Shown: piece after piece, positions 1 to 7,256 of the stretch
Numbering within the stretch: position 1 is the first letter of the stretch
Layout of the letters: each line of letters begins with the position of its first letter
Origin: Lachnospiraceae bacterium
GTDB taxonomy: Bacteria > Bacillota_A > Clostridia > Lachnospirales > Lachnospiraceae
Assembly (NCBI GenBank): GCA_018365895.1
Contig: JAGZJD010000035.1
Coordinates: 1 to 25,386 of the forward strand
DNA length: 25,386 bases
Reading direction: 5' to 3'
The notes under the pieces: model-generated
What the model saw: only the letters and a program-made list of their open reading frames with translations
Database searches by the model: none
Told to the model about the DNA's origin: nothing
Program-made: the position numbers and the translations under genes

Positions 1-113
1 TAATTACTGTTTTTAGGTCGTTAGACTTTTGTGTCCAACTCGTTCTGAAATCTCTTTAAAGAAATTTTCAGGGTTGTTGTCTATTGTTTAGTTATCAAGA
101 TTCTCTGTCGTTT
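1..113 (-). promoter_or_regulatory. Untranslated leader with hairpin, probable rRNA leader
   Basis: This stretch lies downstream of the innermost tandem promoter and contains no plausible gene. A near-perfect hairpin at 45-71 has arms starting CTGAAA and ending TTTCAG around a TTTAAA centre, with one bulged base. It has no T-run, so it does not look like a terminator. It fits the processed or antitermination leader of a pre-16S transcript. I did not find a boxA sequence I would defend. Confidence 0.5.
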
Positions 114-312
114 GACAGCTTATCCAGTTTATCACAACCAATTCGCTTTGTCAAGAACTTTTTTATTTTATTTTTTAAGTCCTTGTTGTCTTTGCGACAG
201 CTCATTTAGATTATCACATCTTTCTCACTTTGTCAACAACTTTTTTACTTTTTACAAATTGTTTTCCTCAGTGAACTATTTCATTCTATCATCATAATAA
301 GCACTCTGTCAA
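114..312 (-). promoter_or_regulatory. Three tandem promoters, probably of an rRNA operon
   Basis: Reading leftwards on the minus strand there are three promoters about 75-82 bp apart. The outermost has TTGACA (307-312) and TAGAAT (283-288) with an 18-bp spacer. The middle one has TTGACA (231-236) and TAATCT (208-213), spacer 17. The innermost has TTGACA (149-154) and TAAACT (126-131), spacer 17. The middle and inner units are near copies of each other over about 60 bp, including an AAAAAAGTT tract before the -35 and TGTGA before the -10. No open reading frame follows before position 1. Stacked strong promoters with a long untranslated leader are typical of rRNA operons in Firmicutes. The 16S gene itself is outside the window, so the target is inferred. 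Confidence 0.8.
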
Positions 313-359
313 GACTTTTCTCATCTTATTTCGACATCATTTTACACAATGATAGCAAA

Positions 360-448
360 CGGAGAAAGAGGGATTTGAACCCTCGCGACGCTATTAACGA
401 CCTACTCCCTTTCCAGGGGAGCCCCTTCAGCCACTTGGGTATTTCTCC
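360..448 (-). tRNA. tRNA-Ser, anticodon GGA
   Basis: On the minus strand the acceptor stem GGAGAAA (442-448) pairs with TTTCTCC (361-367). The anticodon stem CTCCC/GGGAG encloses the loop CTGGAAA, giving anticodon GGA. A long variable arm and the T-arm GAGGGTTCAAATCCCTC are present, as expected for a class II serine tRNA. The discriminator base is G (complement of 360). CCA is not encoded; the next bases are TTT. Confidence 0.95.
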
Positions 449-488
449 AAACGCTAAACATTTTCTTTATTCTGTTACAGCAGATATT

Positions 489-517
489 ACTATATCACAC
501 TTCTTCTTTAATGTCTA
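489..517 (-). promoter_or_regulatory. Promoter of tRNA-Ser(GGA)
   Basis: Minus-strand -35 TAGACA (512-517) and -10 TATAGT (489-494) have a 17-bp spacer, with TGTGA directly before the -10. The predicted start is about 35 bp upstream of the tRNA. The rest of 449-608 is AT-rich and shows nothing else. Confidence 0.7.
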
Positions 518-608
518 GTATCTTTTTCATTTTTTCTTTATTAATTTTCTTTAATTTATTTTAATCCCACCTAAAATTTTCATACTTTCAAAACCCTCTA
601 TTTCCACT

Positions 609-661
609 AAAAAAGTGCCACACCCAGCATATCATCACACTGGAATTATGGCACTTTTTTT
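609..661 (-). terminator. Rho-independent terminator of dsdA
   Basis: Minus-strand hairpin with arms AGTGCCA (649-655) and TGGCACT (614-620), extended inside the loop by CCAG/CTGG (624-627 with 640-643). A run of six T follows the stem (614 to 609). An A-run on the other side could let it work weakly on the plus strand too. Confidence 0.85.
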
Positions 662-702
662 ACTTTCCATACTAACTTCTTCAAAATATACCGCTTATCC
701 AA

Positions 703-2070
703 TTACAAATATGTATTTCGGTAAATTTCCCTCGTTTCTTCCGGAACCAAACTTCCCCCTGTAGCCCATACAATATGCACCGCGTTCTGCAAATGCTTCA
801 TAAGCTTGTGCGTCTCTAAATACTCTCTTGTTTCTCCGTACTGCAATAATTTTACAGGACCTTCAAAACCTGCACAGGCACTTGGTTCTAAAAATATCTT
901 TTCCGTCTCTAACATTTTACGCATATATTCATACAACACGGCATCTTGTACAGTAAAAATACCGCTAAGCCGCGACTGCATTACCTGTCCCACAAAACCA
1001 GATGGTCTTCCTACAGCCAGCCCATCCGCATGCGTCATACCGGAAAGTCCAATATCCTTTACCGCTATTTTATTCTGCAGCCCGGTCGCCATACCAAGCA
1101 GCATACACGGAGCCTGTGTTGGTTCAACAAAAAAGCAATGAATATTTTCCCCAAATATTTCCTTTAAACCAAATGCAATTCCTCCCGGAGCGCCTCCGAC
1201 TCCACATGGAATATACACAAACAGTGGGTGTGTACTGTCCACAAGAATGTTCTGCTCAGATAATTGTTTTGCAAGTCTGCCGGCAGCTACTGCATATCCA
1301 AGAAATAGTGTTTTGGAATTCTCATCATCTATAAAATAACTCTTTGGATCGGCGTCCGAACACGCACGTCCATTCTTCACCGCTTCACTATAATCATCCG
1401 CATATTCTCTGACATCCACTCCATGCTCACGAAGCAGATCTTTTTTCCACTGTTTTGCATCTGCAGACATATGCACAATAACACGATAACCTAGCGCAGC
1501 ACTAATAATCCCTATGCTAAGCCCTAAATTTCCTGTTGATCCAACTTGAATTGTATACTGTCCAAAAAACTTTCGAAATTCCGGCTCAGCTAATTTCCTA
1601 TAATCCTCTTCTCTGCTCAACATACCATGACTCTCTGCCAGTTCCTCTGTATGTTTTAGTACTTCATAAATGCCTCCTCTGGCTTTAATGGAACCTGCTA
1701 TCGGCAAATGACTGTCCTTCTTCAAAAATAATCTTCCAGGAATTGTTTGATCCGCTTGCTCCCCCATACTTTCGCAAGCATTTTGCATTGCTGCGATTTC
1801 AACCAATTCCGATTCAATTAATCCATGTCGCTTAGCCGTCTCCGGAAAACAATATTCGATCAATGGCGCAAACCGTTCCAAACGTTTTTCTGCATCCAAA
1901 ATATCTGCCGTTCCAAGCCCTGCTGACTCTAACATTTTCACTTCGTCTTTTTGAGTTTCTTCCCACTCCGTCTTATTTTCCATCGGCATAAGTTCTTGAT
2001 TGATCCAAACTAATTCTTTTCCTTCCATAAGACGTTTTACAATCTCCTGACACATTACCTCTTCATTCAT
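703..2070 (-). CDS. dsdA: D-serine ammonia-lyase (D-serine dehydratase)
   Basis: A PLP enzyme of fold type II that converts D-serine to pyruvate and ammonia in the cytoplasm. The sequence can be followed along most of the E. coli DsdA chain. The motif LPIAGSIKARGG carries the PLP-binding lysine, and QVGSTGNLGLSIG is the cofactor phosphate loop region. CGVGGAPGG and DGLAVGRPSG are also family-typical. The frame stays open to 2118 (471 codons). The best ribosome site, GTGAGGA, lies 7 bases before the ATG at 2070, giving 455 residues, close to the usual ~440-450. No DsdC regulator or D-serine transporter is adjacent. It is a single-gene unit, lying between two serine tRNA genes, with its own terminator. 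I see no convincing -35/-10 upstream. Confidence 0.95.
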   Translation of the reverse strand: MNEEVMCQEIVKRLMEGKELVWINQELMPMENKTEWEETQKDEVKMLESAGLGTADILDAEKRLERFAPLIEYCFPETAKRHGLIESELVEIAAMQNACESMGEQADQTIPGRLFLKKDSHLPIAGSIKARGGIYEVLKHTEELAESHGMLSREEDYRKLAEPEFRKFFGQYTIQVGSTGNLGLSIGIISAALGYRVIVHMSADAKQWKKDLLREHGVDVREYADDYSEAVKNGRACSDADPKSYFIDDENSKTLFLGYAVAAGRLAKQLSEQNILVDSTHPLFVYIPCGVGGAPGGIAFGLKEIFGENIHCFFVEPTQAPCMLLGMATGLQNKIAVKDIGLSGMTHADGLAVGRPSGFVGQVMQSRLSGIFTVQDAVLYEYMRKMLETEKIFLEPSACAGFEGPVKLLQYGETREYLETHKLMKHLQNAVHIVWATGGSLVPEETREIYRNTYL

Positions 2071-2249
2071 TCTCATTTCCTCACTCCGTCCTAAGATCTC
2101 ACATTTTTCATACATCAACTACAACTTTTGTTTTCACATTTGAATTTCTTCATATTCTTCTATATTACTGAATTCTCGAGAAAAAATCTATTGTTTCCGT
2201 ATAAATTTTATTTTTTCAAACGCCTTCTAAAAGCACTATTTGTATATGC

Positions 2250-2281
2250 AAAAAAAGAAATCCATTCGGATTCCTTTTCTC
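2250..2281 (-). terminator. Terminator after tRNA-Ser(UGA)
   Basis: Minus-strand hairpin AGGAATCC-GAAT-GGATTTCT, followed by a T-run ending near 2251. It starts 3 bases after the tRNA 3' end and separates the tRNA from dsdA. Confidence 0.8.
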
Positions 2282-2283
2282 AA

Positions 2284-2369
2284 CGGAGAGGGTGGGATTC
2301 GAACCCACGCGCCCTCTCGGACAAACGGTTTTCAAGACCGCCTCGTTATGACCACTTCGATACCTCTCC
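2284..2369 (-). tRNA. tRNA-Ser, anticodon UGA
   Basis: The acceptor stem GGAGAGG pairs with CCTCTCC. The anticodon stem encloses CTTGAAA, giving anticodon TGA (UGA). The long variable arm is typical of serine tRNAs, and the T-arm is GTGGGTTCGAATCCCAC. The discriminator is G and CCA is not encoded. Confidence 0.95.
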
Positions 2370-2416
2370 ACATTATGTTGTTGTCTGTCTTAACTGTTCC
2401 GCTCAAGACATGATGT

Positions 2417-2445
2417 ATCTTATCACAGTATAACTATAATGTCAA
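2417..2445 (-). promoter_or_regulatory. Promoter of tRNA-Ser(UGA)
   Basis: Minus-strand -35 TTGACA (2440-2445) and -10 TAAGAT (2417-2422), spacer 17, with TGTGA before the -10. An AAAAAAGTTAT tract before the -35 matches the rRNA-type promoters at 114-236. Confidence 0.8.
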
Positions 2446-2494
2446 TAACTTTTTTATATTTTTTATTTTTTATTTTAATATAACTATCATGATG

Positions 2495-3202
2495 TCATTC
2501 TTCCATAAATGCTGCTGCTATTTTTAAATCTTCTGGTGTTGTAATCTTGATATTCTCATAAGAACCTTTTATCATTTTGACTGAATGTTCCAAGAATACC
2601 TCTACAACCATAGCATCATCTGTTACCTGCACTGTTAAATCTTCTTCCCGTTCCAGAAGCTTTTGATATGCCTCCATAACGATTCGATAAGAAAATACCT
2701 GTGGAGTCTGCACAAGCCACACATCTTTACGCGGCGGAGTTTCTCTTGCATATAATTGTTCATCTACAATTTTAATTGTATCTTTCACCGGCATTCCAAC
2801 AACACAAGCCTCTTCCACACAGACCATCTCATATGCTCTCTCAAGCATTTCTTCATTGACAAACGGACGCGCCCCATCGTGAATAAATACATAGTCCATC
2901 TCTTTATTCACGCTGCAAAGTCCATGATAGACAGAATGATAGCGTTCTGCTCCACCTTCTACAATCTGCTTTATTTTCCGAAATCCATATTTGTCCACAA
3001 TCTCTCTGCGACAATACGCTTCTTGATCAGCGCCAACCACAAGGATAATTTCGTCAATCAAAGTCGACTTTTCAAACACAGCCAACGAATAATACAATAC
3101 CGGCTTTCCATTCAATTCAAGATATTGTTTCTGAATCTTCGTTCCCATTCGTTTGCCCTGACCGGCAGCAAGAATAATTGCTGCGCACCTGTTTTTTCCC
3201 AT
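2495..3202 (-). CDS. ispD: 2-C-methyl-D-erythritol 4-phosphate cytidylyltransferase
   Basis: Transfers CMP from CTP to MEP in the non-mevalonate isoprenoid pathway. The N-terminal nucleotide-binding signature AAIILAAGQGKRMG is followed by KQY. Further on come VFIHDGARPFV and the TDDAMVVE segment, all characteristic of IspD. The open frame extends to 3274, but those 72 bases overlap the end of tsaD. A GGAGGAG ribosome site lies 6 bases before the ATG at 3202. That start gives 235 residues, the normal family size, and a 26-bp gap from tsaD. It is the last gene of the tsaE-to-ispD run. No hairpin terminator follows, only AT-rich DNA leading into the tRNA-Ser(UGA) promoter. Confidence 0.95.
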   Translation of the reverse strand: MGKNRCAAIILAAGQGKRMGTKIQKQYLELNGKPVLYYSLAVFEKSTLIDEIILVVGADQEAYCRREIVDKYGFRKIKQIVEGGAERYHSVYHGLCSVNKEMDYVFIHDGARPFVNEEMLERAYEMVCVEEACVVGMPVKDTIKIVDEQLYARETPPRKDVWLVQTPQVFSYRIVMEAYQKLLEREEDLTVQVTDDAMVVEVFLEHSVKMIKGSYENIKITTPEDLKIAAAFMEE

Positions 3203-3228
3203 CTGAATCTCCTCCACTGTCGATACGT

Positions 3229-4257
3229 TTATCTTTCTCCAAGTTTCAGATTCGGAACGGCATTCAAATCCCATCCATGGCGTGTTCCCTTGACAAATTC
3301 ATAATATGCTGCTGCTCCAATCATAGCTGCATTATCTGTACAAAGAATCGGAGATGGATAATAAAATTCTATCCCTCTGCTTTCGCATGCTTCTTTCATT
3401 GCTGCGCGAAGCGTGCTATTGGATGCCACCCCTCCTGCAATCGCAAATTTCTTTAAACCGTACTGTTCTACTGCATGCATGGCATTTGCCACAAGCACAT
3501 CCACAACTGCCTTCTGAAAAGAAGCTGCGATATCTGCACGATTATATTCCTGTCCTTTCATAGCACAGCCATTAATATAATTCAGCACTGCGGATTTCAC
3601 TCCGCTAAAACTAAAGTCATACTCTGCTCCGTCAATATGTGCTCTCGGAAATGCAATCGCATCAGGATTTCCTTCTTTTGACAATTTATCAATCTTTGGC
3701 CCTCCCGGATACCCAAGTCCAATCGCTCTGGCAACTTTATCAAAAGCCTCTCCTGCCGCATCGTCTCTTGTACGCCCAAGAATCTCATATTCTCCATAAT
3801 CCTTTACACATACGAGGTGCGTATGTCCTCCAGACACTACAAGACAAACAAATGGAGGTTCTAATTCTTTATTCTCGATAAAATTAGCCGAAATATGTCC
3901 TTCTATATGATGTACGCCTACTAAAGGAAGTTTCTTTGCATAGGCAATCGCCTTTGCTTCCGCAACCCCGACAAGAAGCGCTCCCACAAGTCCCGGGCCA
4001 TACGTCACACCAATGGCATCCAGATCATCCAACGTCACTCCGGCAGTTGAAAGCGCTTCCTCAATTACCTGGTTAATCTTCTCTATATGCTTTCTTGATG
4101 CAATTTCAGGTACAACTCCACCATACAATTTGTGAAGTTCAATCTGAGATGAAATGACATTTGAGAGTACTTCACGTCCATTCTTTACAACAGCTGCCGC
4201 AGTTTCATCACATGAACTCTCAATTGCCAATATTAAAATATCTTTTGTATTGTTCAT
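3229..4257 (-). CDS. tsaD: tRNA N6-adenosine threonylcarbamoyltransferase TsaD
   Basis: Catalytic subunit that moves the threonylcarbamoyl group from the adenylate to A37 of ANN-decoding tRNAs (t6A). ASKHA-fold features are present: [13 protein letters not shown] near the N terminus, the metal-binding pair in HHIEGH, GGHTHLV, and [10 protein letters not shown] near residue 260. The frame opens at 4290, but the ATG at 4257 has AGGAAGG 8 bases upstream and leaves 13 bp after rnz. From there it gives 342 residues, like E. coli TsaD (337). TsaB and TsaE are encoded upstream in the same run. TsaC/Sua5, which makes the intermediate, is not in the window. Confidence 0.97.
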   Translation of the reverse strand: MNNTKDILILAIESSCDETAAAVVKNGREVLSNVISSQIELHKLYGGVVPEIASRKHIEKINQVIEEALSTAGVTLDDLDAIGVTYGPGLVGALLVGVAEAKAIAYAKKLPLVGVHHIEGHISANFIENKELEPPFVCLVVSGGHTHLVCVKDYGEYEILGRTRDDAAGEAFDKVARAIGLGYPGGPKIDKLSKEGNPDAIAFPRAHIDGAEYDFSFSGVKSAVLNYINGCAMKGQEYNRADIAASFQKAVVDVLVANAMHAVEQYGLKKFAIAGGVASNSTLRAAMKEACESRGIEFYYPSPILCTDNAAMIGAAAYYEFVKGTRHGWDLNAVPNLKLGER

Positions 4258-4270
4258 AATCCACGCCTTC

Positions 4271-5182
4271 CTACTTCTCTTCAAATCCAAGTTCTGCCGA
4301 CATGCGATCTCTTCCCGCTTTTGCCTCCGGAAAAATCTTTCGCACTTCTTCCATATAATCTTCCGGATATGCCAGTGACGGACTATAATGCGTTAACCAC
4401 ATCTCTTTTACCTGTGCCTCTTTTGCAAGCTGAGCTGCTTCATAAAACGTCATATGTTTATATTCCACAGCCTTATGAGCCTTTTCTTTCTCTCCATACA
4501 TGCCTTCGCATATAAAAAGATCTGATCCTACTGCATTCTCACGTATAGAATTCGTTGGCCGTGTATCGGTTGTATATGTAAGCTTAATTCCTTTGCGTGC
4601 AGGTCCCAGAACCATATCCGGTGTATAAACCTTCCCTGCATCTTCTACTGTCTCGCCCTTCTGCAGATGCTTCCAGAACATCTTTGGAATCGCATTCTCT
4701 TCAGCCCGCGCCACATCGAACTTTCCGGCACGATCAATCTCCAATGTATATCCATAGCAAAGCACATTATGATTCACTCGAAACGCTTTCAGGCGATAAC
4801 CATTCATCTCAAATATCTGTTCCGGTTCTGTAATCTCTTTATAAATAATCGGAAACGGAAGTTCCGGCGCAATCACTCTCAATGAATTCACAACCCGTTC
4901 CAACCCTCTTGGACCAATTAAAGTCAGCGGCTCCTTCCTGTCTGCATTCCCCATCGTCAAGAGAAGGCCCGGAAGCCCACTGATATGATCTCCATGATAA
5001 TGTGTAAAACAGATTACATCTATCGGTTTAAAACTCCATCCTTTTTCTTTAATAGCAATCTGTGTCCCCTCGCCACAGTCAATCAGAAGGCTGCTGCCAT
5101 TAAATCTCATCATCAGCGCAGTCAGCCAGCGGTATGGGAGGGGCATCATCCCTCCCGTACCTAATAAACAAACATCCAGCAT
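4271..5182 (-). CDS. rnz: Ribonuclease Z (tRNA 3' endonuclease)
   Basis: A metallo-beta-lactamase-fold endonuclease that removes 3' trailers from tRNA precursors lacking an encoded CCA. The zinc motif THYHGDH is at residues 60-66. The N-terminal LGTGG and CGEGTQ, and the C-terminal [14 protein letters not shown] and LTHYSP segments, fit RNase Z of about 300 residues. Both tRNAs in this window lack CCA, which fits the use of RNase Z. The ATG at 5182 is preceded by AGAGGAA and starts 5 bp after the zinc-ribbon gene; tsaD follows 13 bp later. Confidence 0.95.
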   Translation of the reverse strand: MLDVCLLGTGGMMPLPYRWLTALMMRFNGSSLLIDCGEGTQIAIKEKGWSFKPIDVICFTHYHGDHISGLPGLLLTMGNADRKEPLTLIGPRGLERVVNSLRVIAPELPFPIIYKEITEPEQIFEMNGYRLKAFRVNHNVLCYGYTLEIDRAGKFDVARAEENAIPKMFWKHLQKGETVEDAGKVYTPDMVLGPARKGIKLTYTTDTRPTNSIRENAVGSDLFICEGMYGEKEKAHKAVEYKHMTFYEAAQLAKEAQVKEMWLTHYSPSLAYPEDYMEEVRKIFPEAKAGRDRMSAELGFEEK

Positions 5183-5187
5183 GTTTT

Positions 5188-5418
5188 CTATTTCCTCTCT
5201 ATCGGTATCTGAAATCCCGAAACCAGTTCATCATAGCACTTCTCACACAGATCAAATGCATGTTCTTCATTGTCTTTGTTTGAGAAGTAATTCCAACGCT
5301 TCTCCACTGAAAGTACATCTTCTGCCGGAATCCCATTGCTGACCGGAATTTCTTTCCTACATCTGTTACATATAATTTTCGTAAGTTCTTTTGTCTCTTT
5401 CACTGTATAATTACGCAT
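5188..5418 (-). CDS. Small zinc-ribbon protein of unknown function
   Basis: A 76-residue cytoplasmic protein. Two CxxC pairs, C17/C20 (ICNRCRKEI) and C58/C61 (DLCEKCYDEL), are 38 residues apart and should form one zinc ribbon. The middle contains RWNYFSNKDNEEH, and there is no signal peptide or membrane segment. The ribosome site AGGAGG sits 7 bases before the ATG, and the stop is 5 bp from the rnz start, so translation is probably linked. I do not recognise a named family. The tRNA/ribosome-related neighbours suggest an RNA-related role, but that is only guilt by association. Confidence 0.85.
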   Translation of the reverse strand: MRNYTVKETKELTKIICNRCRKEIPVSNGIPAEDVLSVEKRWNYFSNKDNEEHAFDLCEKCYDELVSGFQIPIERK

Positions 5419-5459
5419 ATGATTCCTCCTGAAAAACTGTATTCTTCCGTTACAGCTTC

Positions 5460-5495
5460 ATTATATAAGAATAAAAACAAAATTCCCACTGGGAA
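5460..5495 (-). promoter_or_regulatory. Possible internal promoter and weak hairpin between rimI and the zinc-ribbon gene
   Basis: Directly after the rimI stop is a short hairpin, TTCCC-AGT-GGGAA, followed by TTTTGTTTTT, like a weak terminator. Further downstream is a perfect -10 TATAAT (5460-5465), but the matching -35 is poor (TGGGAA). This may split the run or simply tune expression. Confidence 0.35.
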
Positions 5496-5963
5496 CTAAT
5501 GCATAATCTGGCAGTCTGTTTCCATACTCATTAAAACGGCATCTTCTTTCGGATGCTCATAAAAACATTTACGAATCCCGTCTTCCACAAACCCCTGCCT
5601 TCGGTAAAACGCAATGGCCGCTTGATTACTCTGTCTTACATCAAGCAGAATCTTTGTAATCTGTTTTTCCCTACATATTCTCAAAATTTCTGAAAAGAGA
5701 TGCGTTCCTGCACCATATCTTCTCGCCTCACTTCGGACAGCAATTCTTGCAATCTCTGCTTCGTCAAGCACATAATAGAGAATTGCATATCCGATTATGT
5801 GTTTCTCTTCACCTTCGCGCAATGTCAGCAGTATTGTCTGATTCTGTATCCATGATTCCTTCACTGCCCTTTCACTCCAGGCATCAGAAAAAATCTCTTT
5901 TTCCAATCGCGCGATTGCCGCAATCTCGCTCTCCTCTGTAGGAGCTACATACCATCTTTGCAT
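5496..5963 (-). CDS. rimI: Ribosomal protein bS18-alanine N-acetyltransferase
   Basis: A GNAT-fold acetyltransferase that in E. coli acetylates the N terminus of ribosomal protein S18 using acetyl-CoA. The 155-residue length is normal. The acetyl-CoA-binding region IARIAVRSEARRYGAGTHLF (about residues 70-89) and the C-terminal NQAAIAFYRRQGFVEDGIRKCFY are RimI-typical. In Firmicutes the gene commonly sits between tsaB and tsaD, as here. It starts 60 bp after tsaB; an AAGAGG sequence lies about 10 bases before the ATG. A different GNAT substrate cannot be excluded from sequence alone. Confidence 0.9.
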   Translation of the reverse strand: MQRWYVAPTEESEIAAIARLEKEIFSDAWSERAVKESWIQNQTILLTLREGEEKHIIGYAILYYVLDEAEIARIAVRSEARRYGAGTHLFSEILRICREKQITKILLDVRQSNQAAIAFYRRQGFVEDGIRKCFYEHPKEDAVLMSMETDCQIMH

Positions 5964-6023
5964 CTATCTGTACGCCTCTTACTTTCTCTGCGATTCTCTG
6001 AAAACAGACCTTTCTTTATCTTC

Positions 6024-6731
6024 TTACAGATTTTTCCCTTCTCGTTCTGCCCGTTCCCGTTCAGCCTGAGATACTCGAAGATAATCCGGCTCATGCTCTG
6101 CCGCCGTTTCAGTTCTTCCCTCTCTCAGATATCTCATTGCCAGCGTTCCGACTGCTGCCGCTCTCTGCCGATTCAAATGCGGCGGCGCAAAACGATATGG
6201 TACCTTCAATCCTTCTCTTAACAACTCTTCATAAACAGGTACTCCATCTCCAAGAAATGTTACCGCCTCTCCGAGCTGATTCAGCTGTTCTACAAGTTCG
6301 GATACTGCAACTGCTTCCTGCGGTACTACTGTCTCAAATTCCTCCTCAAAACGATAGATCCCCGTATAAACCTGATTTCTTCTTGCATCCATCATAGGGC
6401 AGATAACGCCTTTGCATCCATAAAGATTATAGGCTAAACCATCCACTGTCGGAATATGAATCAGCGGTTTTCCAATGGCAAGCCCAAGCCCTTTCGCCGT
6501 AGCCGAACCGATTCTAAGTCCGGTAAAAGATCCCGGACCTCCGGAAACAGCAATTGCATCAATAGTATCCAGATCAAGTTCAATCATCTTCGCCACTTCA
6601 TCAAGCATTGGCAGAAGCGTCTGCGAATGAGTTTTCTTATAATTCACTGTATATTCCGCAACAGTCTGAGCCTCTTCCACAACTGCAATCGTTGCCGTCA
6701 GCCCAGAACTATCCAACGCTAAAATACGCAT
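6024..6731 (-). CDS. tsaB: tRNA threonylcarbamoyladenosine biosynthesis protein TsaB
   Basis: The non-catalytic ASKHA-fold partner of TsaD in bacterial t6A synthesis. The start RILALDSSGLTATIAVV and the motif AVSGGPGSFTGLRIG are diagnostic. TsaB lacks the metal-binding HxxxH found in TsaD. An in-frame GTG exists at 6740, but the ATG at 6731 gives the canonical N terminus MRILALDSSG and better ribosome-site spacing (GAAGTG 6 bases away). That gives 235 residues. An 87-bp gap before it contains a strong promoter, so tsaB can be transcribed independently of tsaE. Confidence 0.95.
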   Translation of the reverse strand: MRILALDSSGLTATIAVVEEAQTVAEYTVNYKKTHSQTLLPMLDEVAKMIELDLDTIDAIAVSGGPGSFTGLRIGSATAKGLGLAIGKPLIHIPTVDGLAYNLYGCKGVICPMMDARRNQVYTGIYRFEEEFETVVPQEAVAVSELVEQLNQLGEAVTFLGDGVPVYEELLREGLKVPYRFAPPHLNRQRAAAVGTLAMRYLREGRTETAAEHEPDYLRVSQAERERAEREGKNL

Positions 6732-6776
6732 GTGTTTCACTTCTTTCTATCATATTTATTGTTATTTTATGCGCAT

Positions 6777-6806
6777 ATTATATCCCAGGAAGAAAGTCTG
6801 CGTCAA
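6777..6806 (-). promoter_or_regulatory. Promoter of tsaB-rimI-rnz-tsaD-ispD
   Basis: Minus-strand -35 TTGACG (6801-6806) and perfect -10 TATAAT (6777-6782) with an 18-bp spacer, lying between the tsaE stop and the tsaB start. No terminator is visible after tsaE, so read-through from tsaE is also likely. Confidence 0.75.
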
Positions 6807-6818
6807 CGTCATCCTTCG

Positions 6819-7244
6819 TCACATGACTTCAACCGTAATCTTCCGGTAATCAAATCCATTTGACAGATCTTTTTCAATCACAATTTCCGTGCGCTGTTTC
6901 GGAAGTATTTCTTCAATCAGGTTCGACCACTCAATCAGCGTTACACCTTCTCCGTAAAAGTAGTCTTCATAACCGATTTCTTCCATCTCTTCCACATCTC
7001 CGATTCGATATACGTCAAAGTGGTAAAAAGGAAGACGCCCGTCCTCATAAACCTGCACAATTGTAAATGTCGGGCTGCTGATTGGTTCTTCTATTCCAAG
7101 CCCTTTTGCAAGTCCCTGTGTAAATACGGTTTTCCCCACGCCAAGATCTCCGATCAACGTAAACACTTGTCCGGCGTTTGCCTCTTCTCCTATTTTTCTT
7201 CCTACTTCAAATGTTTCTTCGGCACTTCTCGTCTCTATTATCAT
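6819..7244 (-). CDS. tsaE: tRNA threonylcarbamoyladenosine biosynthesis ATPase TsaE
   Basis: A P-loop ATPase that binds the TsaB-TsaD complex and resets it between t6A cycles. Walker A GDLGVGKT is at residues 32-39. SSPTFTIVQVY and the YHFDVYRI segment follow, and LIEWSNLIEEILP near residue 103-115 is family-typical. The 141-residue length is normal. It starts 12 bp after the tex stop; the start has only a modest ribosome site (TTGGTGG). Confidence 0.95.
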   Translation of the reverse strand: MIIETRSAEETFEVGRKIGEEANAGQVFTLIGDLGVGKTVFTQGLAKGLGIEEPISSPTFTIVQVYEDGRLPFYHFDVYRIGDVEEMEEIGYEDYFYGEGVTLIEWSNLIEEILPKQRTEIVIEKDLSNGFDYRKITVEVM

Positions 7245-7256
7245 TCTGCCACCAAC

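Noticed and set aside
112..297. 61-codon plus-strand open frame
   Set aside because: It lies across the tandem minus-strand promoters, has no ribosome site and a composition expected from T-rich DNA.
2128..2433. 101-codon plus-strand open frame
   Set aside because: It runs antisense through tRNA-Ser(UGA), its promoter and its terminator.
3203..3274. N-terminal extension of ispD
   Set aside because: It overlaps the end of tsaD, lacks a ribosome site and adds residues not found before the IspD nucleotide-binding motif.
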